This document shows positions 43,485-53,048 of a DNA stretch of 64,000 bases, piece by piece. Below the pieces are notes generated by a model. The model was not told the DNA's origin, did not search any database, and saw only the letters and a program-made list of their open reading frames with translations. A program made the position numbers and the translations under genes. Where the stretch lies: NCBI GenBank assembly GCA_029258375.1, contig JARHZA010000001.1, forward strand, positions 62,001-126,000, given 5' to 3'. Numbering within the stretch: the first letter of the stretch is position 1; every line of letters starts with the position of its first letter. Source of the DNA: Eubacterium sp. Lineage in GTDB: Bacteria; Bacillota; Clostridia; Oscillospirales; Acutalibacteraceae.

Positions 43485-43756
43485 AACCGTTGATGCGGAG
43501 ATAAAAGTAAGATACGAACTCACAGAGAGCCACGTTGCTGGGAAGTGGCAGTAAACGACTTGCTAAATGGACCGCTGAGGGTGCAATGAAAGGCTTTTGC
43601 CGAGTATCTTGCAACGTAAAGACTTACGTTAGTAGTCAGAGATATGTTGGTATCTCACAAAGGGTACGGAATTTAATTGTTCCGTAAAGCAGGGTGGCAC
43701 CGCGATATGATTATTCGTCCCTGACAGCAGATTATTTCTGTTGTCAGGGATTTTTG
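43485..43756 (+). promoter_or_regulatory. T-box riboswitch, specifier TGG (tRNA-Trp)
   Basis: A classical T-box leader. The specifier loop has TGG at 43568-43570 followed by ACCGCTGAGGGTGC. The T-box proper AGGGTGGCACCGCG is at 43691-43704. The terminator arms TCCCTGACAGCAGA and TCTGTTGTCAGGGA (43718-43750) end in T5. Uncharged tRNA-Trp should favour the antiterminator and switch on trpB and the TrpA homologue. Confidence 0.95.
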
Positions 43757-43803
43757 TTTTTATTGGCAAAAATCCTTGGCAACAAATTAAGGAGTGTTTT
43801 ATT

Positions 43804-44988
43804 ATGAACAACAGCAGATACGGAATTCACGGTGGGCAATATGTTCCTGAAGGGTTAATGAATGAAATCAAAAAACTTGAAGAGGCGTATGAGCATTACA
43901 AAAATGATCCTGAATTTTTAGCAGAACTTGATTTTTTATTGAAGGAATATGCAAATAGACCTTCCCTTCTCTATTATGCTGAAAATATGACAAAAGATTT
44001 AGGCGGTGCAAAGATTTACTTTAAACGTGAAGATTTAAACCACACCGGTGCTCACAAAATCAATAACTGCATTGGCCAATGCCTTCTTGCTAAAAAAATG
44101 GGCAAAAAAAGAGTTATAGCAGAAACCGGAGCTGGTCAGCACGGTGTTGCAACTGCAACCGTAGCAGCATTACTTGGACTTCAATGTGAAATTTTTATGG
44201 GTGAAACAGATATTGAACGTCAAGCACTAAACTGTTATAGAATGGAACTTTTAGGAGCAAAGGTGCATTCAGTAACAAGCGGAACAAAAACACTTAAAGA
44301 TGCTGTTAACGAGGCTATGGGCGAATGGGTTGCCCACACAGACGATACTTTATACGTTTTAGGCTCTGCAGTAGGCCCTCACCCTTTCCCTATGATTGTT
44401 CGTGATCTTCAAAGCGTAATTAGCAAAGAAGCAAGAGAACAGATTTTAGAAAAAGAGGGCAAACTTCCTAACGCAGTTGTTGCTTGTGTTGGTGGCGGTT
44501 CAAATGCAATAGGAATGTTTAGCAATTTTATAGATGATAAAGATGTAAAACTTATTGGATGTGAGGCTGCCGGTGAGGGTGCAGAATCAGAACGCACTGC
44601 AGCAACAATTACAACTGGTTCTGTTGGTGTTTTTCACGGAATGAAGTCTTACTTCTGCCAAAATGAATATGGTCAAATTGCACCTGTTTATAGTATTTCA
44701 GCAGGCCTTGATTATCCAGGTGTTGGTCCTGAGCACTCATATTTAAACGATATAGGCAGAGCAGAATATGTTCCTGTAACAGACGAAGAAGCAGTTTGTG
44801 CATTTGAATATATTGCAAAAAAAGAAGGCATTATATGTGCAATAGAAAGTGCTCACGCAGTTGCACACGTTATGAAACTTGCTCCAACAATGAAAAAAGA
44901 CGAAATTATTATATGTTGCCTTTCTGGTAGAGGTGATAAAGACGTTGCAGCAATAGCAAGATATAGAGGGAGAGAGATTTATGAGTAA
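43804..44988 (+). CDS. trpB: Tryptophan synthase beta chain
   Basis: TrpB joins indole and serine to make tryptophan. The 394-residue PLP enzyme is of the TrpB1 type, with the PLP lysine in [21 protein letters not shown] with the catalytic glutamate region, the phosphate loop [10 protein letters not shown], and [14 protein letters not shown]. All expected active-site segments are intact. The ATG at 43804 behind AAGGAG is chosen over an upstream frame that runs into the T-box terminator. Downstream, trpA overlaps by 8 bp. No other trp gene (EGDCF) is present here. Confidence 0.97.
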   Translation: MNNSRYGIHGGQYVPEGLMNEIKKLEEAYEHYKNDPEFLAELDFLLKEYANRPSLLYYAENMTKDLGGAKIYFKREDLNHTGAHKINNCIGQCLLAKKMGKKRVIAETGAGQHGVATATVAALLGLQCEIFMGETDIERQALNCYRMELLGAKVHSVTSGTKTLKDAVNEAMGEWVAHTDDTLYVLGSAVGPHPFPMIVRDLQSVISKEAREQILEKEGKLPNAVVACVGGGSNAIGMFSNFIDDKDVKLIGCEAAGEGAESERTAATITTGSVGVFHGMKSYFCQNEYGQIAPVYSISAGLDYPGVGPEHSYLNDIGRAEYVPVTDEEAVCAFEYIAKKEGIICAIESAHAVAHVMKLAPTMKKDEIIICCLSGRGDKDVAAIARYRGREIYE

Positions 44989-45751
44989 TATTTCAAAAGC
45001 ATTTCAAAATAAAAAGGCTGTTGCTGGATTTATAACCGCTGGAGATGGTGGAATTAAATTCTCAGAAAATATTTTAATAAAAATGGCAGAAGCTGGATGT
45101 GACTTTATTGTTCTTGGTATTCCATTTTCTGACCCAATTGCAGAAGATCCTATTGTGCAATCTGCAAATATTCGTTCTCTTGAAAACGGAACTTACACAG
45201 ACGAGGTCTTTAAAATAGTTAAAAATGTTACAGAAAAAATTAACATTCCTATTGTATTAAAAAGTTATTTAAACGTTTTCTTTAAATACGGCTATGAAAG
45301 ATTTTTGCAAAACGCAAAAGAAAGCGGTGTATCTTCAATTCTTGTTCCGGATATGCCTTTTGAAGAACAACAAGAGTTAGAATCTGTTGCTAAAAATTAT
45401 AATATTGAAATCATTTCAACTTTAACTTCTATTAGTGGACAACGCATTGAAATGATTGCTGAAAATGCGAAAGGATTTATTTGTGAATTTGTTTCTCCAA
45501 AAGACAAAGAAGACAATGACGGAATCATCAACACTTTAAATACTGCAAAAAGAAAAACAAACGTTCCGGTTGTTTTTAGTTTAGATGCAACTAATAAAGA
45601 AGAAGTTTTAAAATATATACAGTTTGCAGATGGAATAATTATTGATACCGAGTTTGTTAGAATTATTGAAAAAAGCAAAGAAAATGCACCGAATGAGATT
45701 TTTAATTTTATAAAATCTATAAAAGAATCACTTCAATTCGTAATTCGCTAA
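44981..45751 (+). CDS. TrpA-like protein with degenerate active site
   Basis: The 256-residue protein is clearly related to tryptophan synthase alpha ([28 protein letters not shown]). The catalytic glutamate that precedes LGxPFSDP is a valine here (V44), the catalytic aspartate in the ADGP motif is E55 within AEDP, and the glycine-rich phosphate loops of the C-terminal half are replaced (SPKDKEDND and IDTEFVRI). It should not cleave indole-glycerol phosphate. It may still dock on TrpB and activate it. It overlaps trpB by 8 bp, so the two are translationally coupled under the Trp T-box. Confidence 0.85.
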   Translation: MSNISKAFQNKKAVAGFITAGDGGIKFSENILIKMAEAGCDFIVLGIPFSDPIAEDPIVQSANIRSLENGTYTDEVFKIVKNVTEKINIPIVLKSYLNVFFKYGYERFLQNAKESGVSSILVPDMPFEEQQELESVAKNYNIEIISTLTSISGQRIEMIAENAKGFICEFVSPKDKEDNDGIINTLNTAKRKTNVPVVFSLDATNKEEVLKYIQFADGIIIDTEFVRIIEKSKENAPNEIFNFIKSIKESLQFVIR

Positions 45752-45861
45752 AAATAATTGTCAAATTCAGTCATTTTTACTCGATATATGCGTAATTTTG
45801 ATTAAATTAGTGTGCTTTGCTGGTTAAATAAATATTTTTTAAAATATTTTTCAAATATGCC

Positions 45862-45890
45862 TTGACAAATTCAATAATTTATATTAGAAT
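45862..45890 (+). promoter_or_regulatory. Promoter of tRNA-Pro
   Basis: -35 TTGACA (45862-45867), 17-base spacer, -10 TAGAAT (45885-45890). Confidence 0.82.
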
Positions 45891-45964
45891 ATCATAGCGT
45901 TGAGAAATCAGCAAAGTAACACCCATTAGGGTTTTACATAAAGAGCCTTAGGGCTCACATATAA

Positions 45965-46042
45965 CGAGGTGTAACTCAGTTTGGCTAGAGTGCCTGCTTT
46001 GGGAGCAGGATGCCGCAGGTTCGAGTCCTGTCACCTCGACCA
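45965..46042 (+). tRNA. tRNA-Pro (TGG)
   Basis: Acceptor stem CGAGGTG/CACCTCG, discriminator A and encoded CCA. The anticodon stem CCTGC/GCAGG closes TTTGGGA, giving anticodon TGG. The T loop is GGTTCGAGTCC. A leader of nearly 70 nt with small hairpins (GAGCC-TTA-GGGCTC) lies between promoter and tRNA. Confidence 0.95.
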
Positions 46043-46043
46043 T

Positions 46044-46085
46044 ATAAGCGTTGAACAATTGTTCAACGCTTATTTTGTTTTTATT
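46044..46085 (+). terminator. Terminator of tRNA-Pro
   Basis: A perfect palindrome with 15-base arms (ATAAGCGTTGAACAA and its complement, 46044-46073), followed by TTTTGTTTTTATTTT. Confidence 0.9.
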
Positions 46086-46199
46086 TTAGTTATTATAAAA
46101 TACTTTAACACAACGATTACAAATCATAAAAAGTGTACATTGAATAAGTTCTGCGATTATAATATAATAGGTTATACTATATAAATAGAGGCTTAAGGT

Positions 46200-46769
46200 A
46201 TGAATGAACTTGATATTAAATTTTTAGAAATTTACAAAAGATTTGAAAAAGTATTATCTGATATGTTCTTTTGTGAACACGGTGTTAGTGAATATATATC
46301 TCTTATGGAGGCAAAAGAGCAAGATTACCCAGTATACTGTTCTAAAATTAGCTGTTGGAAAGAAGACTACAAAAATTTAAAGCATTTAAGATGGCTTCGC
46401 AATCAAATTGTTCACAACGTTGAGACTAAAGACGGTTTTTGCAACAGTGATGATTTAATTATGCTAAATAATTTTTACAACAAAATTATGCACCAAGAAG
46501 ACGCACTTGCCGTTTTGTTAAAACTTCAAAATGACGCAAAAGAAAAACATAATTCAAATAACAACGAGAACTATCTTAACACTAATAATGATTTAAAAAA
46601 GACAAAGACGCAAACAATAATCGCTGTAATTGTTGCTGCTATTCTTGTTTTATTCTCTGTATTTTTTATTATTTTTGAAATATTAAAAATATCCACAAGC
46701 AATATAGTTTCAATTAACACTTTAAGCCAAACAATTATTCATCTTATAAATAACATTCCTATTTTGTAA
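46200..46769 (+). CDS. HEPN-like protein with C-terminal membrane helix, unknown
   Basis: A 189-residue protein that I cannot assign to a family. Residues 1-115 are alpha-helical and contain LRWLRNQIVHNV, an RxxxxH pattern like that of HEPN RNases and related helical domains. A Lys/Asn-rich linker follows, then one transmembrane helix (about 140-162) and a short hydrophobic end. The RxxxxH match alone does not prove nuclease activity. The gene stands alone between tRNA-Pro and the TPP riboswitch operon. Only a weak ribosome site (GAGGC) is seen. Confidence 0.7.
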   Translation: MNELDIKFLEIYKRFEKVLSDMFFCEHGVSEYISLMEAKEQDYPVYCSKISCWKEDYKNLKHLRWLRNQIVHNVETKDGFCNSDDLIMLNNFYNKIMHQEDALAVLLKLQNDAKEKHNSNNNENYLNTNNDLKKTKTQTIIAVIVAAILVLFSVFFIIFEILKISTSNIVSINTLSQTIIHLINNIPIL

Positions 46770-46820
46770 ACAAACATCTTAGAAAAAATTTATACAATGA
46801 ACTTTATAAATGCTCTTTTC

Positions 46821-46849
46821 TTGACTTTTAAAAAAATTGAGCGTACAAT
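46821..46849 (+). promoter_or_regulatory. Promoter of the thi operon
   Basis: -35 TTGACT (46821-46826), 17-base spacer, -10 TACAAT (46844-46849). Confidence 0.8.
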
Positions 46850-46879
46850 AATCGTAAACAAATTTGATACTTAATAAAA

Positions 46880-47008
46880 ATGGGAGCTTGTGTTACAGGC
46901 TGAGAGTAAGGTATAACCTTAGACCACTTACCTGATTTGGATAATGCCAACGTAGGGATATATGAAAAATATATGCGGAAGTTACCTATCGGGCAACTTC
47001 CTTTTTTA
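46880..47008 (+). promoter_or_regulatory. TPP riboswitch with terminator
   Basis: The THI element is unmistakable: GGGAGCTTG, CAGGCTGAGAG, then ACCTGATTTGGATAATGCC and AACGTAGGGA (about 46880-46962). An intrinsic terminator with arms GGAAGTT (46977-46983) and AACTTCC (46995-47001) plus T6 follows. Thiamine pyrophosphate binding should stop transcription before the HAD, thiD and thiC genes. Confidence 0.96.
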
Positions 47009-47044
47009 TTTTAAAACTATACTTATCTTAGAAATGGAAAATAT

Positions 47045-47698
47045 ATGATTAAAGGTGCAATTTTTGATGTAGATGGAACACTTTTAAATTCTATGTGCAT
47101 TTGGGAAAATGTTGGCGAAAAATTCCTTCGCTCAATAGGTATTGAAGCCGAAAAAAATTTAAGAGATAAAGTTAAGGAATTTAGTTTATACCAAACTGCC
47201 TGCTACTTTAAAAGTGAGTACGGTGTCGAATTATCAACAGACGAAATAATGAACGGTATAAACAAACTTATTGAAGATTTTTATTTGAACACGGCAGAAC
47301 TAAAAGACGGCGTTGCCGATTTTTTAAAAGAATTAAAAGAAAACAACGTTAAAATGTGTGTTGCAACTGCAACTGAAAAATATTTAGTTGAGAGCGCACT
47401 TAAAAGATGTGGCGTGCTTGATTATTTTTCAGAAATTTTTACTTGCAACATAGTAGGTCACGGCAAAGACGAGCCTATTATTTATAGAGAAGCTACAAAA
47501 CATCTTAATGTAGACAAAAAAGATATTATTATATTTGAAGATGCATTTTACGCTATTAAAACTGCAAAGGCAGACGGTTTTACTGTTGCTGCAGTTTATG
47601 ATAGTGCCGAATCAAACAAAAACGAAGTAAAAGCAATTAGTGATTTTTATTTTACTGACTTTTCAGACACAAAATCATTTTTTGAATTTGCTTTATAA
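47045..47698 (+). CDS. HAD family phosphatase in the thiamine operon
   Basis: A 217-residue HAD hydrolase of the beta-phosphoglucomutase-like group: motif I FDVDGTLLNS, a helical cap (about 15-90), motif II VATATEKY, then KDEPIIYREA and motif IV FEDAFYAIKTA. It is the first gene after the TPP riboswitch and precedes thiD and thiC. It is thus a candidate for a phosphatase acting on thiamine monophosphate or a pyrimidine intermediate. The sequence alone does not reveal the substrate. Its start is close to the terminator hairpin, with a weak GGA ribosome site. Confidence 0.88.
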   Translation: MIKGAIFDVDGTLLNSMCIWENVGEKFLRSIGIEAEKNLRDKVKEFSLYQTACYFKSEYGVELSTDEIMNGINKLIEDFYLNTAELKDGVADFLKELKENNVKMCVATATEKYLVESALKRCGVLDYFSEIFTCNIVGHGKDEPIIYREATKHLNVDKKDIIIFEDAFYAIKTAKADGFTVAAVYDSAESNKNEVKAISDFYFTDFSDTKSFFEFAL

Positions 47699-47780
47699 AT
47701 ATTAAATTAAAGCGGTAAGCTGGGAGCACCACTTTTTATCGCTATACAAAAATAATGCAAATATTAAAAGGAGCAAAATA

Positions 47781-48578
47781 ATGAAAAAAGCATTATCAAT
47801 CGCTGGCAGTGACTGCAGCGGAGGCGCTGGTATTCAAGCAGATTTAAAAACAATGACTATGAATGGTGTTTATGCAATGTGTGCAATTACTGCACTTACT
47901 GCACAAAACACAACCGGCGTTACAGGTATTATGGAGACTACTCCAGATTTTTTAGAAAAACAAATCAACGCAGTGTTTGACGATATTCGCCCTGACGCAG
48001 TAAAAATAGGAATGGTTTCATCTTCAGATTTAATTAAGGTGATTGCAAAACAACTCCGTTTTTATGATGCTCAAAACATTGTTGTTGACCCAGTTATGGT
48101 TGCCACAAGTGGTTCTGAACTTATAAAAAGTGATTCTGTTGAAACACTTATAAACGAACTTCTTCCACTTGCAACTGTTGTAACACCAAATATTCCAGAG
48201 GCAGAAATTTTATCATCAATTAAAATTAACAGTGAAGATGATATGCTAAAAGCAGCAAAAATCATTCACGATACCTATGGAAGTGCCGTTCTTGTTAAAG
48301 GTGGTCATAGCATAAATGATGCTAACGATATGCTTTATAAAGACGGAAAAGCACACTGGTTTTATGGCAAAAGAATTGATAATCCGAATACGCACGGAAC
48401 AGGATGTACACTTTCAAGTGCAATTGCTGCAAACCTTGCTAAAGGTTATAGCTTAGAGATGGCAGTTGAAAAGGCAAAAGAATATATTTCTGGTGCTCTT
48501 TCTGCAATGCTTGATCTTGGCAAAGGAAGTGGACCTATGAACCACGCATTCGATTTGAATAGTCATTTTTCTAAATAA
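47781..48578 (+). CDS. thiD: Hydroxymethylpyrimidine/phosphomethylpyrimidine kinase
   Basis: ThiD phosphorylates HMP and HMP-P to HMP-PP for thiamine synthesis. The 265-residue ribokinase-fold enzyme contains GSDCSGGAGIQADLKT at the N-terminus, AITALTAQNTTGV, VVDPVMVATSG and THGTGCTLSSAIAANLA with the catalytic base region. The length is normal. It follows the HAD gene by about 80 bp, which include a small hairpin (GCGGTAA/TTATCGC), and precedes thiC by 22 bp. It is controlled by the TPP riboswitch. No ThiE domain is fused. Confidence 0.95.
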   Translation: MKKALSIAGSDCSGGAGIQADLKTMTMNGVYAMCAITALTAQNTTGVTGIMETTPDFLEKQINAVFDDIRPDAVKIGMVSSSDLIKVIAKQLRFYDAQNIVVDPVMVATSGSELIKSDSVETLINELLPLATVVTPNIPEAEILSSIKINSEDDMLKAAKIIHDTYGSAVLVKGGHSINDANDMLYKDGKAHWFYGKRIDNPNTHGTGCTLSSAIAANLAKGYSLEMAVEKAKEYISGALSAMLDLGKGSGPMNHAFDLNSHFSK

Positions 48579-48600
48579 TGTTTGAAAGGATTTTAAAATT

Positions 48601-49905
48601 ATGAGAAACTACACAACTCAAATGGATGCTGCCAAAAAAGGCATCATCACAGAAGAAATGAAAGCCGTTGCTAAAAAGGAATACAGAACTGAAGAAGAAA
48701 TTCGTGACCTTGTTGCGAGAGGTCAGGTTGCTATTTGTGCAAACAAACTTCACAAATGTATTGACCCTAACGGTGTTGGTTCTATGCTCCGCACAAAAAT
48801 TAACGTTAACCTTGGTGTATCAAGAGACTGCAAAGATTATGATATTGAAATGAAAAAAGTTATGGCAGCAGTTGAAATGGGTGCTGAGGCTATTATGGAC
48901 TTATCATCTCACGGTAACACTCAGCCATTCCGCAGAAAATTAACAAGCGAATGCCCTGCTATGATTGGTACTGTTCCAGTTTATGATAGTGTTATTCACT
49001 ACCAAAGAGACCTTGCAACACTTACTGCACAAGATTTTATTGACGTTATTCGCCTTCACGCAGAAGATGGTGTAGACTTTGTTACACTTCACTGCGGTAT
49101 CACAAGAAAAACTATTGAACAAATCAAAAAGCACAAAAGAAAAATGAACATTGTTTCTCGTGGTGGTTCTCTTGTTTTTGCTTGGATGTGTATGACTGGC
49201 GAAGAAAACCCATTTTATGAACACTATGATGAAATTCTTGATATTTGCCGTGAATATGACGTAACTATTTCACTTGGCGATGCTTGCCGTCCTGGTTGCC
49301 TTGCTGATGCAAGTGACGTTTGCCAAATTGAAGAACTTGTTAGACTTGGCGAATTAACAAAACGTGCTTGGGAAAAAGATGTTCAAGTTATGGTTGAAGG
49401 CCCTGGCCATATGCCACTTGACCAAATTGAAGCAAATATGAAAATTCAGCAAACAATTTGTATGGGTGCTCCTTTCTATGTACTTGGACCTCTTGTAACA
49501 GATATTGCACCTGGTTATGACCACATTACATCTGCAATCGGTGGAGCAGTTGCTGCATCTGCTGGTGCTGCATTTCTTTGCTATGTTACACCTGCTGAAC
49601 ACCTTGCTCTTCCAAATGTTGATGATGTTAAGCAAGGAATTATTGCATCAAAAATTGCTGCACACGCTGCTGACATTGCAAAACATATTCCACACGCAAG
49701 AGATATTGATGATAAAATGAGTGATGCAAGAAGAACTTTTGACTGGGATACTCAGTGGGAATGTTCAATAGATCCTGAAACTGCAAAACAAATTCGTGAC
49801 AGCAGAAAACCTGAACACGATGACAGCTGCTCAATGTGTGGTAAATTCTGTGCAGTTAGAAGTATGAACAAAGCTTTAAACAACGAATATATTGATATTT
49901 TATAA
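48601..49905 (+). CDS. thiC: Phosphomethylpyrimidine synthase
   Basis: A radical SAM enzyme that turns aminoimidazole ribotide into HMP-P. The 434-residue protein has the ThiC core ([59 protein letters not shown]). The C-terminal cluster motif CSMCGKFC binds 4Fe-4S. It is the shorter clostridial form without the long N-terminal domain found in E. coli. It is the last gene of the TPP-controlled operon, with a strong terminator 30 bp downstream. Confidence 0.97.
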   Translation: MRNYTTQMDAAKKGIITEEMKAVAKKEYRTEEEIRDLVARGQVAICANKLHKCIDPNGVGSMLRTKINVNLGVSRDCKDYDIEMKKVMAAVEMGAEAIMDLSSHGNTQPFRRKLTSECPAMIGTVPVYDSVIHYQRDLATLTAQDFIDVIRLHAEDGVDFVTLHCGITRKTIEQIKKHKRKMNIVSRGGSLVFAWMCMTGEENPFYEHYDEILDICREYDVTISLGDACRPGCLADASDVCQIEELVRLGELTKRAWEKDVQVMVEGPGHMPLDQIEANMKIQQTICMGAPFYVLGPLVTDIAPGYDHITSAIGGAVAASAGAAFLCYVTPAEHLALPNVDDVKQGIIASKIAAHAADIAKHIPHARDIDDKMSDARRTFDWDTQWECSIDPETAKQIRDSRKPEHDDSCSMCGKFCAVRSMNKALNNEYIDIL

Positions 49906-49934
49906 TTGTTTTAATACATATAAGCAATAAAAAT

Positions 49935-49974
49935 AGAGCATAAAACATTATTTGTTTTATGCTCTTTCTTTTTT
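49935..49974. terminator. Terminator after thiC (also LysR)
   Basis: A 13-bp stem AGAGCATAAAACA/TGTTTTATGCTCT with a 5-base loop, followed by TTCTTTTTTA. It is between convergent genes. Confidence 0.9.
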
Positions 49975-50863
49975 ATTTATTTTGATAACTTTGAAGTTCT
50001 TCAAAAATTTGTTCATATTCTTTTGAAAAAATACTATCTTTATTCCAAATAAAAGTAAAATCGTGTGTAATTTTAAAATCTGCAAGAGGTATTTGCTTTA
50101 GTTTACCATTCTTAATTTCTTCTTCTACTGCAGATTTATATAAAAATGAAATTCCGCAATCTGCACACAACATACTAACAATAGTATGAATATTTTCAAC
50201 TTCAATTAAATTGCTAAAATCTGATGTAGACATATTATTAAGTGTTAAAGTTTTAGTAAGAATTGCTCTTGTTCCTGAACCCTGTTCTCGAATTATAAGT
50301 TTTTCTGATTCTAAATCTTTTAAAAATTTTATTGGCCTTTTAAATTTATGCTCACTTGAACAAACAGCAATATATTCTTCCTTTTTAAAAACTCGTGTAT
50401 TATAATTATCCTTTTTAAAATAACCCTCAACAACTGCAAAATCTATACTGCCATCATATAAATAAGATAAAAGCGTTTGTGTGTTGCCATATTTAATATG
50501 AAAATCTGTGTCATTATGATTTTTTATATATTTTGTAATTGACGGCACAATAGCATATTCGCCAATAGTCATTGTAACACCAAAGTTAAGCACTTTTTTA
50601 CCAAGCAAACTTTCTTGCATACGCTTTTTTATCGTGTTTTCATCGTTTCGCATTGTTTCAAGTGCTGAACGAAGAATTTCGCCCGCCGGAGTTAAAATAA
50701 GTTTCTTTTTATCTCTTATAAATAATTCTGAACCATATTTATTTTCTAAATATTTAATATGTTGCGATACTGCTGGCTGAGTTAAATTGAGTGCATCGGC
50801 GGCGTGTGTAAAATTCATATATTTGCAAACAGTTAAAAATGTTTCCATTCTAAAATCAAGCAT
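49973..50863 (-). CDS. LysR family transcriptional regulator
   Basis: A 296-residue regulator with the N-terminal winged helix (METFLTVCKYMNFTHAADALNLTQPAVSQHIKYLE) and a C-terminal periplasmic-binding-like effector domain (about 90-295). It is divergent from the flavoprotein/YeiH operon. The shared intergenic region holds a long palindrome (50931-50964). LysR regulators next to yeiH-type transporters respond to sulfur compounds in some bacteria. The ligand here is not known. Confidence 0.92.
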   Translation of the reverse strand: MLDFRMETFLTVCKYMNFTHAADALNLTQPAVSQHIKYLENKYGSELFIRDKKKLILTPAGEILRSALETMRNDENTIKKRMQESLLGKKVLNFGVTMTIGEYAIVPSITKYIKNHNDTDFHIKYGNTQTLLSYLYDGSIDFAVVEGYFKKDNYNTRVFKKEEYIAVCSSEHKFKRPIKFLKDLESEKLIIREQGSGTRAILTKTLTLNNMSTSDFSNLIEVENIHTIVSMLCADCGISFLYKSAVEEEIKNGKLKQIPLADFKITHDFTFIWNKDSIFSKEYEQIFEELQSYQNK

Positions 50864-50930
50864 ACCAAATTCCCCTTTTTTAATATGTTTTATTTTATAA
50901 ATTTATCATAACATATATTTATGATATTAT

Positions 50931-50964
50931 CAATAATTATAATTTTACAAAATGATAATTATTG
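50931..50964. promoter_or_regulatory. Probable LysR operator (34-bp palindrome)
   Basis: Outer arms CAATAATTAT and ATAATTATTG, inner arms ATTTT and AAAAT around AC, with a single mismatched pair. It lies between the divergent lysR and flavoprotein genes, the typical place for a LysR box. Confidence 0.65.
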
Positions 50965-51039
50965 TGTATAGTAATAGCTGTAAGAAACAATAAAACAAAT
51001 TAGATATACAAAAACAAAATAAAAAAAGGAGAAATAGTT

Positions 51040-51936
51040 ATGTACGATGTTATTATAATTGGTGCAGGCCCAGCAGGAATAAGCGCAGGAATTTATGCAG
51101 TAAGTCGTGGCAAAAAAACTTTAATTCTTGAAAAGAATGAAGTTGGTGGCTTAATTGGCAAAGTTTCAACCGTAACACACTATGCAGGCATAATTGATAA
51201 CGAAACCGGCGTAACATTTGCTGAAAGATTAAAAAACCAAGCATTAAACGCAGGCGTGGAAATAATTAACCAAAACGTTATTGGCGTTAATCTTAATGGA
51301 AAAGTTAAAGCAGTAGAAACTGATATTGCAACATATTGTTCAGAAAAAGTTATTATTGCAAACGGAACTTCTCCAAGACGACTTGGTATTGAAGGCGAAG
51401 ATAAATTATTTGGCAAAGGCATTGGAATGAATGCCGCAAGAGATGCCGAAAAATACCAAGGTAAAAATATTTACGTTGTTGGTGGTGCAGACGGTGCAAT
51501 CAAAGAAGCTCTTTATTTATCAAAATTTGCAAAGCAAGTTACTATAATTCATTTTGAAGATCAACTTGGTTGCATAGCAGAATTTAAAGAAAAAGTTAAA
51601 CGCACACCAAATATTAACTTAAAACTTCAATCAAGACTTCACGCAGTTTATGGAGTTGAAAAAGTTGAATCTTTAGAAATTTCAAATGAAATAACTGGCG
51701 CAATAGAAACTATTGAAGATTCTGGTTGTGGAATATTTGTTTATGCCGGAACAGTTCCAAACACAGAAATTTACAAAGATTTTGAGTTAGAAAATGGATT
51801 TATTCCGGTTGATGAAAATATGGAAACAGAAATTCCTAACGTTTTTGCAATCGGCGATATAAGAGTTAAAAATGTTCGTCAAGTTGCAACTGCCGTTGCA
51901 GATGGAACAATAGCGGCAATTAAAGCGTCAATTTAA
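51040..51936 (+). CDS. Thioredoxin-reductase-like flavoprotein lacking the CxxC
   Basis: A 298-residue two-domain FAD/NAD(P) oxidoreductase: FAD motif VIIIGAGPAGISAGIYA at residue 3, NAD(P) motif IYVVGGADGAIKEAL near residue 146, and the FAD-binding end NVFAIGDIRVKNVRQVATAVADG. At the site where thioredoxin reductases have CATCDG it reads GIGMNAARDAEKY, so it cannot reduce thioredoxin in the usual way. It could be a ferredoxin-NAD(P) reductase-like or novel reductase. It lies 11 bp upstream of the yeiH-like gene with GGAG before its ATG and is divergent from a LysR gene. Confidence 0.88.
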   Translation: MYDVIIIGAGPAGISAGIYAVSRGKKTLILEKNEVGGLIGKVSTVTHYAGIIDNETGVTFAERLKNQALNAGVEIINQNVIGVNLNGKVKAVETDIATYCSEKVIIANGTSPRRLGIEGEDKLFGKGIGMNAARDAEKYQGKNIYVVGGADGAIKEALYLSKFAKQVTIIHFEDQLGCIAEFKEKVKRTPNINLKLQSRLHAVYGVEKVESLEISNEITGAIETIEDSGCGIFVYAGTVPNTEIYKDFELENGFIPVDENMETEIPNVFAIGDIRVKNVRQVATAVADGTIAAIKASI

Positions 51937-51947
51937 GGAGGTAATGT

Positions 51948-52982
51948 ATGAAAAGCTTTGTTGTAAACAATTGGAAAGGTCTTTTATTGTGTATTGCAAT
52001 AGCAATCCCATCAACTATACTTGGTAGTTTATTACCAGTTATTGGTGGCCCTGTTTTTGCAATTGTTATTGGTATGGTGCTTGCCCACTTAATCAAAAAC
52101 CATACTCCTTTTGAAAGTGGTATTAAATTCACATCAAAGAAAATTTTGCAGTACGCAGTAGTTTTATTAGGTTTTGGAATGAACCTTGAAGTTGTTATGG
52201 AAACTGGTAAACAATCACTTCCAATCATTCTTTGCACAATAACAACTTCATTAGTAATTGCTTATATTCTTCATAAGGTATTACACATTCCAACAAAAAT
52301 TTCTACTTTAGTAGGTGTAGGTTCTTCTATCTGTGGTGGATCTGCAATTGCAGCAACTGCACCAGTTATTGATGCAGATGAAGAAGAGGTTGCACAATCA
52401 ATATCTGTAATTTTCTTATTTAATATTTTAGCAGCACTTCTCTTTCCAGCTTTTGGTGCAGCACTTGGCTTTTCAACTACTTCTGGTGAAGCTTTTGGTG
52501 TGTTTGCAGGAACTGCAGTTAACGACACTTCTTCTGTTACTGCTGCTGCATCTACTTGGGACACACTTTATAATTTAGGTAGCCAAACTCTTGATAAAGC
52601 AGTTACAGTTAAATTAACAAGAACTTTGGCAATAATTCCAATTACTCTCGTTTTAGCATTTATTAGAGCAAGAAAAGCAGAAAACGAAAGTGGCGATAAA
52701 GTATCATTAAAACAAGTTTTTCCGTTTTTCATTCTTTATTTTGTAGGTGCAAGTATAATCACAACTGTGGCAACTTCATTGGGTGTGCCTTCTGAAATAT
52801 TCGTACCTTTAAAAGATTTATCAAAGTTTTTCATAGTAATGGCAATGGCAGCAATTGGATTTAACACAAATGTTGTTAAACTTGTAAAAACTGGTGGAAA
52901 ACCAATTTTACTTGGTCTCAGTTGCTGGATTGGCATAACAGCAGTATCTCTCATCATGCAACATATTATGCACATTTGGTAA
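51948..52982 (+). CDS. YeiH family putative sulfate/anion exporter
   Basis: A 344-residue polytopic membrane protein of the YeiH/PSE family (UPF0324). About ten hydrophobic helices span the whole length. Family segments include [45 protein letters not shown] and [19 protein letters not shown]. The transported substrate is unproven in most members. Sulfate, sulfite or sulfonates have been proposed. It is coupled to the flavoprotein gene (GGAGGT box in the 11-bp gap) and closed by a terminator. Confidence 0.92.
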   Translation: MKSFVVNNWKGLLLCIAIAIPSTILGSLLPVIGGPVFAIVIGMVLAHLIKNHTPFESGIKFTSKKILQYAVVLLGFGMNLEVVMETGKQSLPIILCTITTSLVIAYILHKVLHIPTKISTLVGVGSSICGGSAIAATAPVIDADEEEVAQSISVIFLFNILAALLFPAFGAALGFSTTSGEAFGVFAGTAVNDTSSVTAAASTWDTLYNLGSQTLDKAVTVKLTRTLAIIPITLVLAFIRARKAENESGDKVSLKQVFPFFILYFVGASIITTVATSLGVPSEIFVPLKDLSKFFIVMAMAAIGFNTNVVKLVKTGGKPILLGLSCWIGITAVSLIMQHIMHIW

Positions 52983-53048
52983 CATTCAATAAAGTAAAAC
53001 AAATAATAAATATTACTAATACCTATAAAATTCAGAGTGAAAACTTAC

